From the NCBI RefSeq assembly GCF_041381155.1, contig NC_091140.1, positions 21,604,864-21,668,863 on the forward strand: DNA of 64,000 nt. The letters are read 5' to 3'. The DNA comes from Argopecten irradians (taxonomy: Eukaryota > Mollusca > Bivalvia > Pectinida > Pectinidae). The notes below the pieces were generated by a model. That model had not been told where the DNA came from. It saw only the letters and a list, made by a program, of their open reading frames with translations, and ran no database searches. Each line of letters opens with the position of its first letter. Position 1 is the stretch's first letter. The translations under genes were made by a program, and so were the position numbers. Positions 12,101 to 24,100 of the stretch are shown in pieces.

Positions 12101-15100
12101 TCAAAAGAATGATATCTTTTGCTAACGTCACTTCAACACCATTATCGGGTATCACATGGTACGTGAGTTAGTCCCATTGTCACTGACACTAGCAAAGGGA
12201 AGTGACTCTAAACAGACACTGCACCACATGTACGACATGACGTCCAATTCATAGACTGAATTAATTCAGAATGCAATACTATTGCAATAGTAGTCTGCAT
12301 TAGTTAAACTATTCCAATAGTGTTTCCCCCAATAGAAATAGAATTGCAATGATAATCCTACCATTGAACACCAGTCAGGGTTACAAGAAACAGACCAAAC
12401 TGGACTAAAATGAAGTACTCGCAGAGGTTTGATATGATAACAGACTATCAATTAAAAGTCACTTTTCCCTCATGCTATTCAATCAAAAACAAACACCGAC
12501 ATCGTTCTCAATGTCAGTGTGTTTGATCATGAATGGGACTTTTAAATTCTTGTACCATATGATACCTGAAAAAGTGTGCATGGGACTATATTGTTTCTAT
12601 TGGTGATGGAATGACGTCAAAAGAATGATATCCTTTGCTAACGTCACTTCAACGCCATTATCGGGTATCACGTGGTACGTGAATTAGTCCCATTGTCACT
12701 GACACTAGCAAAGGGAAGTAACTCTAAACCAAAACTGCTCCAGATGTGTGACATGAAGTCCAATTCATAGACTGAATTTTATAGAATTCAGAATGCAATA
12801 CTATTGCAATTGTAGTATGCATTACTTAAAATATTCCAATAGTGTTTCCCCCAATAGAAATAGTATTGCAATGGTAATCCTACCATTGAACACCAGTCAG
12901 GGTTACAAGAGACAGACTAAACTGGACTAAAATGAAGTACTCGCAGAGGTTTGATATGATAACAGACTATCAATTAAAAGTCACTTTTCCCTCATGCTAT
13001 TCAATCAAAAACAATACCGACATCGTTCTCAATGTCAGTGTGTTTGATCATGAATGGGACTTTTAAATTCATGTACCATGTGGTACCTGAAAAAGTGTGT
13101 GCGTGGGACTATATTGTTTCTATTGGTGATGGAATGACATCAAAAGAATGATATCTTTTGCTAACGTCACTTCAACACCATTATCGGGTATCACATGGTA
13201 CGTGAGTTAGTCCCATTGTCACTGACACTAGCAAAGGGAAGTGACTCTAAACAGACACTGCACCACATGTACGACATGACGTCCAATTCATAGACTGAAT
13301 TAAATATAATTCAGAATGCAATACTATTGCAATAGTAGTCTGCATTAGTTAAACTATTCCAATAGTGTTTCCCCCAATAGAAATAGAATTGCAATGATAA
13401 TCCTACCATTGAACACCAGTCAGGGTTACAAGAAACAGACCAAACTGGACTAAAATGAAGTACTCGCAGAGGTTTGATATGATAACAGACTATCAATTAA
13501 AAGTCACTTTTCCCTCATGCTATTCAATCAAAAACAACACCGACATCGTTCTCAATGTCAGTGTGTTTGATCATGAATGGGACTTTTAAATTCATGTACC
13601 ATGTGGTACCTGAAAAAGTGTGTGGGACTATATTGTTTCTATTGGTGATGGAATGACGTCAAAAGAATGATGTCCTTTGCTAACGTCACTTCAACGCCAT
13701 TATCGGGTATCACGTGGTACGTGAATTAGTCCCATTGTCACTGACACTAGCAAAGGGAAGTAACTCTAAACCAAAACTGCTCCAGATGTGTGACATGAAG
13801 TCCAATTCATAGACTGAATTTTATAGAATTCAGAATGCAATACTATTGCAATTGTAGTCTGCATTACTTAAACTATCCCAATAGTGTTTCCCCCAATAGA
13901 AATAGTATTGCAATGGTAATCCTACCATTGAACACCAGTCAGGATAACAAGAGACAGACTGAACTGGACTAAAATGAAGTACTCGCAGAGGTTTGATATG
14001 ATAACAGACTATCAATTAAAAGTCACTTTTCCCTCATGCTATTCAATCAAAAACAATACCGACATCGTTCTCAATGTCAGTGTGTTTGATCATGAATGGG
14101 ACTTTTAAATTCATGTACCATGTGGTACCTGAAAAAGTGTTCGTGGGACTATATTGTTTCTATTGGTGATGGAATGACGTCAAAAGAATGATATCTTTTG
14201 CTAACGTCACTTCAACACCATTATCAGGTATCACATGGTACGTGAGTTAGTTCCATTGTCACTGACACTAGCAAAGGGAAGTGACTCTAAACAGACACTG
14301 CACCACATGTACGACATGACGTCCAATTCATAGACTGAATTAAATATAATTCAGAATGCAATACTATTGCAATAGTAGTATTCATTAGTTAAACTATTCC
14401 AATAGTGTTTCCCCCAATAGAAATAGTATTGCAATGGTAATCCTACCATTGAACGCCAGTCAGGATTACCAGAAACCGACTGAACTGGACTAAAATGAAG
14501 TACTCGCAGAGGTTTGATATGATAACAGACTATCAATTAAAAGTCATTTTTTTTCCTCCCATGCTATTCAATCAAAAACAAACACCGACATTGTTCTCAA
14601 CGTCAGTGTGTTTGATCATGAATGGGACTTTTAAATTCATGTACCATGTGGTACCTGAAAAAGTGTGTGTGGGACTATATTGTTTCTATTGGTGATGGAA
14701 TGACGTCAAAAGAATGATATCCTTTGCTAACGTCACTTCAACACCATTATAGGGTATCACGTGGTACGTGAATTAGTCCCATTGTCACTGACACTAGCAG
14801 AGGGAAGTGACTCTAATCAGACACTGCACCAGATGTACGGCATGACGTCCAATTCATAGACTGAATTTTATAGAATTCAGAATGCAATACTATTGCAATA
14901 GTAGTATTCATTAGTTAAACTATTCCAATAGTGTTTCCCCCAATAGAAATAGTATTGCAATGGTAATCCTACCATTGAACACCAGTCAAGGTTACAAGAG
15001 ACAGACTGAACTGGACTAAAATGAAGTACTCGCAGAGGTTTGATACGATAACAGACTATCAATTAAAAGTCACTTTTCCCCCATGCTATTCAATCAAAAA

Positions 15101-18100
15101 CAAACACCGACATTGTTCTCAACGTCAGTGTGTTTGATCATGAATGGGACTTTTAAATTCATGTACCATGTGGTACCTGAAAAAGTGTGTGCGTGGGACT
15201 ATATTGTTTCTATTGGTGATGGAATGACGTCAAAAGAATGATATCCTTTGCTAACGTCACTTCAACGCCATTATCGGGTATCACGTGGTACGTGAATTAG
15301 TCCCATTGTCACTGACACTAGCAAAGGGAAGTAACTCTAAACCAAAACTGCTCCAGATGTGTGACATGAAGTCCAATTCATAGACTGAATTTTATAGAAT
15401 TCAGAATGCAATACTATTGCAATTGTAGTATGCATTAGTTAAACTATTCCAATAGTGTTTCCCCCAATAGAAATAGTATTGCAATGGTAATCCTACCATT
15501 GAACACCAGTCAGGGTTACAAGAGACAGACTAAACTGGACTAAAATGAAGTACTCGCAGAGGTTTGATATGATAACAGACTATCAATTAAAAGTCACTTT
15601 TCCCTCATGCTATTCAATCAAAAACAATACCGACATCGTTCTCAATGTCAGTGTGTTTGATCATGAATGGGACTTTTAAATTCATGTACCATGTGGTACC
15701 TGAAAAAGTGTTCGTGGGACTATATTGTTTCTATTGGTGATGGAATGACGTCAAAAGAATGATATCTTTTGCTAACGTCACTTCAACACCATTATCAGGT
15801 ATCACATGGTACGTGAGTTAGTTCCATTGTCACTGACACTAGCAAAGGGAAGTGACTCTAAACAGACACTGCACCACATGTACGACATGACGTCCAATTC
15901 ATAGACTGAATTAAATATAATTCAGAATGCAATACTATTGCAATAGTAGTATTCATTAGTTAAACTATTCCAATAGTGTTTCCCCCAATAGAAATAGTAT
16001 TGCAATGGTAATCCTACCATTGAACACCAGTCAAGGTTACAAGAGACAGACTGAACTGGACTAAAATGAAGTACTCGCAGAGGTTTGATATGATAACAGA
16101 CTATCAATTTAAAGTCACTTTTCCCTCATGCTATTCAATCAAAAACAACACCGACATCGTTCTCAATGTCAGTGTGTTTGATCATGAATGGGACTTTTAA
16201 ATTCATGTACCATGTGGTACCTGACAAAGTGTGTGCGGGACTATTATCTTTTGGTGATGGAATGATGTCAAAAGAATGATATCCTTTGCTAACGTCACTT
16301 CAACGCCATTATCGGGTATCACCTGGTACGTGAATTAGTCCCATTGGCACAGACACTAGCAAAGGGAAGTAACTCTAAACCAAAACTGCTCCAGATGTGT
16401 GACATGAAGTCCAATTCATAGACTGAATTAAATAGAATTCAGAATGCGATGCAATAGAAGTCTGCATTAGTTAAAATATTCCAATAGTGGTTTTTTTCCC
16501 CTCGCAATAGCAGTTGTAACCCTGGTCAATACTAGCAACAATATACCACTCCGCTAGAGAGAACTTCTCTTTAGCTCGATCGGTTGAGCATCAGACTAGT
16601 AATCCAAAGGTCCCTAGTTCAATCCCTGGCAGAGGCAGTTATTGAATTTATTATAAATCCTGCATGCTGTTATACAATAGTATTGCAATAGATAAAATTG
16701 TAGGGAATAGTCCTCCTACCATTGAACAACAGTTAGAATTACCTGAAATGGACTGAACTGGACTGAAATAAAGTACACGCTGAGGTTTAATACGATAACA
16801 GACTTACAGTTGTTATCAAAAGTCACTTTTTCCCCCATGCTATTCAATCAAAAACAAACACTGACATTGTTCTTAATCAAAATTTTCAGTGTGTTTGATG
16901 ATGAATTTTCACGGACACAGCAACTCCAAATGAACACTGCACCAGATGTACTTACATGTAAGTTACACATATGTGTTATACATTGTTCAATGTTACACAT
17001 ATGTGTTATACATTGTTCAATGTTACACATATGTGTTATACAATGTTCAATGTGACACATTTCGATGATGTCACATTGTTTACGGGTTCTGTTGTGTCTG
17101 CACTTGTAGACTGGGATGGAGGGCTACCAAGTTTGTTGAAATGAATGACCTTGACCTTCATTCAACGTCAAAGGGGTCAAATTAGTTAAAATCTTTAATC
17201 AACTTCTTGTTTATCGTTAAGGCCCCCTGGACCTCATGTTTAAAAAAGGCAATGCAATAAAAAAAACTGCACTTGTATAAATGAACATCAAAAAGGTTCA
17301 TTAGTTAATGTTAATTTGATTAAAATATCATGTGATAGCTGAAGAGCAACTTAAAAGTACTGTAAGGAAAAGTTTTAATTCTTCAGGAATATATCAACAA
17401 ATGACAGTTGGAAATTAATGAAGTTTTGTAGACTGTCAACATAAAGTGAAACAAAACTCAATGCCACAGCCTCTACCCTAATCCATTACGGCCAGGAAGT
17501 TGTATGGAGTGTAATACTTATTGCTATAGAATGACTATGGGGGATGTTGATGCAGGGGAAGGAGGGTGGGGCAGTGGGTATGCTGGAGGAGGTGGGGCAG
17601 GGGATAGGATGGAGGCAATGAGGTGGAGTGGTGGTAATTAAGTTTCAGACAATTTCTTTGCATATTTGCTTACCCTCAGCTGACACTTCCAATCGTTGAA
17701 CAGAGCTTTATAATGGAACAATTGGGTCATACAGTCATATTATCTTTTCCCATAACAAAAATCCTTGTACTTCTTACGATGGGTAATGGCAGACTAGCAC
17801 AGAAAAGTACTCACAAGTATAGAGCTACAGGTAAGTCCTTTACTGGGCCTAGAACTCAGGTACTGAAAAGTCCTCACAGACACAATAGGTAGAGGGAGAA
17901 CAATGGGGAGTGGGGTGTATAAGGAAGGTGTTTATATCTATATAGGCAGTCAGCAACCTATTCTCATGTCCAGGATTTATTATGGAGGCATGACAAATTT
18001 GTCTTTAAGAAATGTATCAAAAATAGAAAAAAATAAATAAAAAATCAAAACCAATTAAAAAGAGGAAAAAATAATCACCAATTAACTCCCCAAACGCCAA

Positions 18101-21100
18101 GTGTGTTGTATATGATATGAGTAATCTGGAGAGAAAAAAAACCCTTAGGATCACTAAACAGACTGGTATTTATAGATTTACAGGTATTTATATCTTATGG
18201 ATCTGTTAATGATCACCAAAACCACATAGCCATCTGAATGTTAATGATTGGGTTACTGAATAAGGTACTGTGTGCTTAATGTGTCAGCAGTTCAGGGAAT
18301 ATTCACTAAAATGAGAAAAATAGAAAAAAAAAAAAACACCATTATATTTAGCATAATTACCCCACTTCTGATCTTTTCAGGGATCAAGTCTTGCGACCAT
18401 GTCAGTGTTGTGAGAAATATAGCGAATAATATGTTCTCTGAAAACAGCTGGCTATACTCGCTATAGCATTAACTTGTTTTGTGGTTTCTGTTAAACCACC
18501 AAATTATATAAAAAACAGTGAATTTTGGTGTCATTCTTATGGGGTGGGGTTCAAAATTGTAAAATTAGTTTAGAGAGGGTTCGGTTTGGAGAAGTGATCC
18601 GAATATCGGTGATTACGATCCAGATTTAATTGATGGAACTAGTTTTCTAAATCTGACTATAATCATACATGTGGCTAGAGCTTGTAATAACCGATCAATA
18701 TTATTGTTATGGTGAACATTATCACAAAAGTGAGAAGTATATGTTTAAAATGAATAAAAAACAACAGTCATGACTTGTTACCTCTCATAAACGTCATTAA
18801 TTGCGTGAATGTTCTTGGGGATGCTCGTCTGCACTGACCTGTATGAGAAGGATAGGTTTTGGGAAGTTACACTGTAAATAACTTCTCTGATCTAAGCATT
18901 CGATAGCACCTGTATTGGAATTGTAGCATTCTTATGAGGTGGGGATGCAAAATTGTACAATTTTTAGGGCTGACACCCCTAAGCCTGAGGGCAGGGCCAA
19001 AAGGCTAAAAAAACTTAGCATTTGAGTCCACTCATATTGCTTTGGTAGAACGAATATACGTACCAGGCTTACTATACATTTCACCTGGGTACAAAATTGT
19101 CCCTATGTGTCCTAGTGGAGCACTGCCTCCGAAAATCACTCGGGTACAATTTTCTATACTTTTTTGTAGGTTTCCAATTAGTTTATGCCTATACATGCAT
19201 TTATATATCATTTTTGTCTAAAACTAAACATAACGACCCTTCTTAATGTCTACCGTACCGCTCACAAGATGTCGAGTCCACAATTTGAAGACTTGTCGTA
19301 TAAATTCACTCCGGAAATAACTTTATTGTGTATATATAAAAAACTACTGTCGTGCTGTGAATTTGATATTTTATACGGTTTAATTTTATTGCCTTGTAGG
19401 TAAGCGATATAAAACAAGTACTATAAAATGCATTCAAACATTTTAATAATGATTTGCATGATCATTACTTTGCTCTATTAGCAGTAATAGGCACCAATTG
19501 TAGCTCTAAAGACAATACTGTTTTCTGTCTAAAAGTCTTTTGAGCTACAACATTGCAGCAAATTGCATTGGTAGCATCCTTATGGCGTGGGAATTCAAAA
19601 TTGTACAAATGATGGTGGCTATATAGCAACCTTCTTCTCTGAAACTGAGCATTAGATAGCATTCAAAATTGTACAAAATTGTACAAATGATGGTGGCTAT
19701 ATATCAACCTTCTTCTCTGAAACTGAGCATTGGATAGCATTCATTTTGTGTTTTTAATATCCTTATGGGGTGGGGATTCAAAATTGCACAAATTATAGGG
19801 TTGACCTCCACCTCTCTTTGGCATGAGGGGCGGGGCCAAAAGGGTCAATTTAGCTAGTTCCATATAAAAGACTTCTTCTCTGAAACTAAGCATTGGATAG
19901 CACTGATATTACATTGGTAACATCCTTATGGGGCGGGGATGCAAAATTGTAAAAATTGTGGTGCTGACCCCCAGGGGTCCTGAGTGGTCTGTGCTAAAGT
20001 GTCAATTTGGCTATTTCTATGTATTATACACGACATCTCCTCTGAAACTAAGAATTAGATTGCACTGGTATTACATTGTTAACATTCTTATGGGGCAGAG
20101 ATTTAAAATTGTGCAACGTGTGTGGCTGACACCCGGGAGCCTGAGGGGTGGGGCCAATTGAAAAGTGTCAATTTGGCTATTCCAATAAAATTGACTTCTT
20201 CTCAAAAACTTAGCATTTGATAGCACTGATATTGCATTGGTAGAATCCTTATGGCGGGGGATTCAAAATTGTACAAATGGTGGGGCCATTTTTCAAGTTT
20301 GCTATTTCAAATTGTTAGAGTTTTTTATGATAATTTCTAAATAAACCAGGTGAGCGATACAGGCCCTCTGGGCCTATGGTATAATAAATGCCACCTGAAC
20401 ACCACCAGCGGCAACAGCTAGACCCGAGCTCTGCAAATCACAAGTAACTTACTTTAGTTACGGTTCAGGTGTTACCTGATTCACTATACCGTAACAGGTT
20501 GTTGGTATTCTACATATGCCTGGCAAAATGAAATTGAGATAGTGATACCAAAGTAATATTTTATATGCTGAATTATCTGAAGTTATCTAAGGTACATGGT
20601 ACAATCAAAAGCAAAAGAAGGACATCTGTTTGAAGAAAAAACCACAAACGCACCAAAAACGAATTCAAATGAAAGCTTAAATGCAAATGAACAAACATGG
20701 ATCCGGATAAGCAAACGCAAAAAAAAAACGAAAGGAAACGCAAACAAAACAAACTGAACAAAATGAACGGAAACAAAACCAGAACACATTTGATGGATTG
20801 TCAGATGCTTCAAATTCTGTATAGGGCTTTTAGAATGCTTGGTTAAAGGACTACCAAGTAAAATACAGTACCTGGGTATATATGACATAATGTTATAAAC
20901 ATATTACATATATATATGCTTCATAAATATCTTTAAATACTTTTCCTTGATTACCATAAAATCAGACATCTGACATTAGGCCTATAGCATGAGGGGATAA
21001 AAAGCTACAATGTGTGTTAATACTGCTGACTTTGATCATGATCACTTACAGGGCTTAACCTTTTTCAATCTTGTATTGTCTTTTGCAGCAAATTTTCTGA

Positions 21101-24100
21101 TTTCTGTTGATTTCAGGGCCATGTTGATTTCAACTATGAGGTGTCAAGGTCACTTGAAGCCTGTCAGGGGGTTGTACTTTTGGTGGATGCTAACCAGGTA
21201 TGTGACCTCAAAGTTCAGGCTCATAACTTAAATGTCAAAATAATGACTCCCTGTTAGCTATTATTGGTTATGAAAGGGATAAGAGAGATCTTTCTGAAAC
21301 TTTCTGATTTGTTAGAAACAGTTTTTCGGGGTATATGATACGCTTTCTGGACTTGTTATCAAATTGCAAATGAGAAATAATAGAGAAGAATCAAATTAAT
21401 TTTTCTATAAATTTTGGCTCTGACCCCCCAAGGGCAGGAGGGGCGGGGCCAAATAGGGAAAATAGAGGTAAATCCTATAAATCGCTACTTGTCCTAGAGT
21501 TCTGCATGGATTGTAACCAAATTTGGCCAGAAACATCCTTGAGGTTAACAGAATTCGTATAAATTTTGGCTTTGATCCCCTGGAGCAGAAAGAGTGGGGC
21601 CCAATACAGGAATTAGAGGGAAATATTCAAATTCCTTCAGAAAAGAAACAATGAACTTATATTTAGAACATTACTTGGCATTACAAACCAGGTGAGTGAT
21701 ACAGGCCCTCTGGGCCTCTTGTTCTATAAAAGGCCAATAGAAATTAATTATTTGTGATCTGGTTAGTGCACTTAAAACTAACTACATCAGGATTTAAAAG
21801 TTTTCAGTTGGTAATTGAAAATATTGTTTCTTTATTTTCAGGGAGTTCAAGCCCAGACAATGGCTAATTTCTTCCTGGCGTTTGAAAGAAATTTAACTGT
21901 GATACCATGCCTAAATAAGATTGATCTCTACAACGCTAAACCTGAAATGGTCCTGGAACAGCTGAATAATGTGTTTGATATAGAACCTGATGATGTACTC
22001 AAGGCAAGTCTGAAGTATACTCAATATCTCCAGTCAACTTATCTCCCCTTTTAAAAAAAAGTTCTATTCTCAAAACATGCACAAAATTACTCTCTTTTTG
22101 CAAAAGTTTTTATTTTCAAAACATATATACACACAATTGTCTCCCCTTCCACGAAAAGTTATCAATCTTGAAACATGTACAAAGTTTTACAAACGTTTTC
22201 ATTCTCGAAATATAAATAAAGATATCTCCTCTTCGACAAAAAAGGTTTTCATTCTTAAAACTTACACATATATTGTTATCTCACAATTCTTCAAAAAAGT
22301 ACATACACAAAGTTATCTCCCTTTTGATAAAAGGTTCATATTCCAAATGTTTCAAATTTGTATGCCTCTGTCTGTCATTAAATTCAGGACAAAGGGAAGC
22401 ACTATTGTAATAGTGTTATGGATGTCAATGTTGAAAAAGCTTCTTTTGCGTACTCCATACTCATTTTTGATTTTAGCATATTGAAGAATCAGAGTTATTT
22501 CCCCTTAAAATTACACAGCATACTCTGTAGGACTATTCTACTGTTTCTTTTTATGTGTTAACTGTCTTAGACATATTTTGTTTCAGATATCTGCAAAGGT
22601 CGGCACGGGTGTTGAAGATTTATTAACAACTATTATAGAAAAGATTCCTCCGTAAGTCTGTAACTCGTATACAAAATGTTAACATTGTATCTTCCTTCAT
22701 TTTCTGAGACCAGATGGTTGATCGCGCTAGGCCCCTCTACAATTATTACTTCACATAATAAGTGTAGCCGAGCAATAGTACCATCATCCGTAGGTCTTCG
22801 ATGATGAATTTCCTTAACCCTTAAAGTTTAGATGGAATTCCAAAAAATTATGCTGGGGAAAATATGATAAGCTGTTTTTTAGATAGAATCTAAGACTTAA
22901 TAATTATCCTACAGTTACTGCAGAATACAGATGCTGTCAATAGCATACAGTATTTGCGATGTTTGTCCTGGTACTTTTTAAGTGCCTAAAAAGGATTTAT
23001 GTTGTGCCATTCTTTTTATATACCTAGTTTAATAATGATTTTGCATTTAAAAGTAAATATTGAATGATAAAAGCATTTCTCCACAAATTTTGATGTACTG
23101 ATGTTTTTGTTAATGCAGTCCCCAGGGAGACAGAGATAAACCACTCAAGTGTTTGATGTTTGACTCGCAGTATGACCAGTATAGGGGAGCTGTAGGGAAT
23201 GTATTGGTGATGGACGGCAGTGTCAAAAAAGGTTTGAGTCGTAACATTTGTTTTAAGGACTCGTTATTATTCTATGTTTTTTTTTTTAAAGATACCACTC
23301 TGACTAACAGACAAAACTTTCTACCCTATAATTTGAAAAGAAAAATTAGATTTAACATAATACAAATGTGGTATTTAACTGAATACTATTGCTAAAATCA
23401 TTATTGATAAGATATGTATTTGCTGCTACATGTGTAGATACCTGATGATTTGCTTTTCTTTATTAGGTGATAAAATCATGTCATTATTTTCGAGAAAGTC
23501 TTACGAAGTTCAGGGAACTGGAATCCTCCATCCTCACGAGAAATTGGTTAATGTTCTGTAAGTATTGATTTTGGGTACTCTAATCCCTTAAAATCTTTTT
23601 GACAATAGTTCTGGCATTATTTAAAAATTCAGCACTGAAAGCTGATAAATGGATGGCATAATAGGTACAAAACTTGAATGTGTTCTTTGTGCCAAAATAT
23701 ATGTTGTGCTTCTAATCATGGTGCTGATTGATTATCGATACATTAATCTTCAGCTGCATGGCTTTTTTCCTCCATGTTTACCTAAAATGTGCAATATTGA
23801 TAAATATATACCCAGTATTTGGAAATTTCCTTGTTTCTGAAAGATGCTCATTTTGAATTTTTTTCAATTAAAAACTTAAAGATTACCTAGCTTGACTTTC
23901 ACTAAACCTGTATTATGCTACTCCCTATAAAAACTTTATCTGATGTGGCTTTTTGAACTAATTTGTACAATATTACCTGGTATGTTCATTACAGATTTGC
24001 TGGACAAGTAGGCTTCATACATGCTAACATAAAAAGGATCTCAGACTTCCAAGTAGGTGACACATTCTGTCACCAGAAATCTCCTGTAGAACCGTTACCA

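Larger units (their letters stand above)
8499..21116 (+). other. GUF1 intron 4, 12.6 kb, filled with repeats
   Basis: The donor CACACCG|GTAACT at 8498/8499 and the acceptor GATTTCAG at 21116 separate LIDTP from GHVDF, so the G3 motif is split between two exons. The intron is about half the gene length. It holds the 521-bp satellite (8736-16920), a SINE, a 30-bp triplicate, a G-rich block, a 163-bp diverged repeat and two A-rich tracts. No other gene is seen inside it. Confidence 0.9.

Noticed and set aside
9530-16107. A repeated minus-strand frame of about 61 codons (starting [15 protein letters not shown]) in each satellite unit
   Set aside because: It recurs because the DNA unit recurs, shows no coding-type constraint, and lies in a GUF1 intron. 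Indels remove it in several units.
16555-16640. A functional tRNA gene
   Set aside because: Box A and B-like motifs exist but the acceptor stem does not pair. Related copies at 35175 and 6571 point to SINEs.
8736-16920. Spaced repeats resembling a CRISPR array
   Set aside because: Units are 521-bp direct tandem copies with no unique spacers, in an intron-bearing animal gene. The same holds for the 46-bp and 51-bp arrays.
22077-22484. A 135-codon plus-strand frame in GUF1 intron 6
   Set aside because: It is low-complexity, built from repeated 'TATCTCCC...AAAGTT' words, sits in an intron and has no domain.
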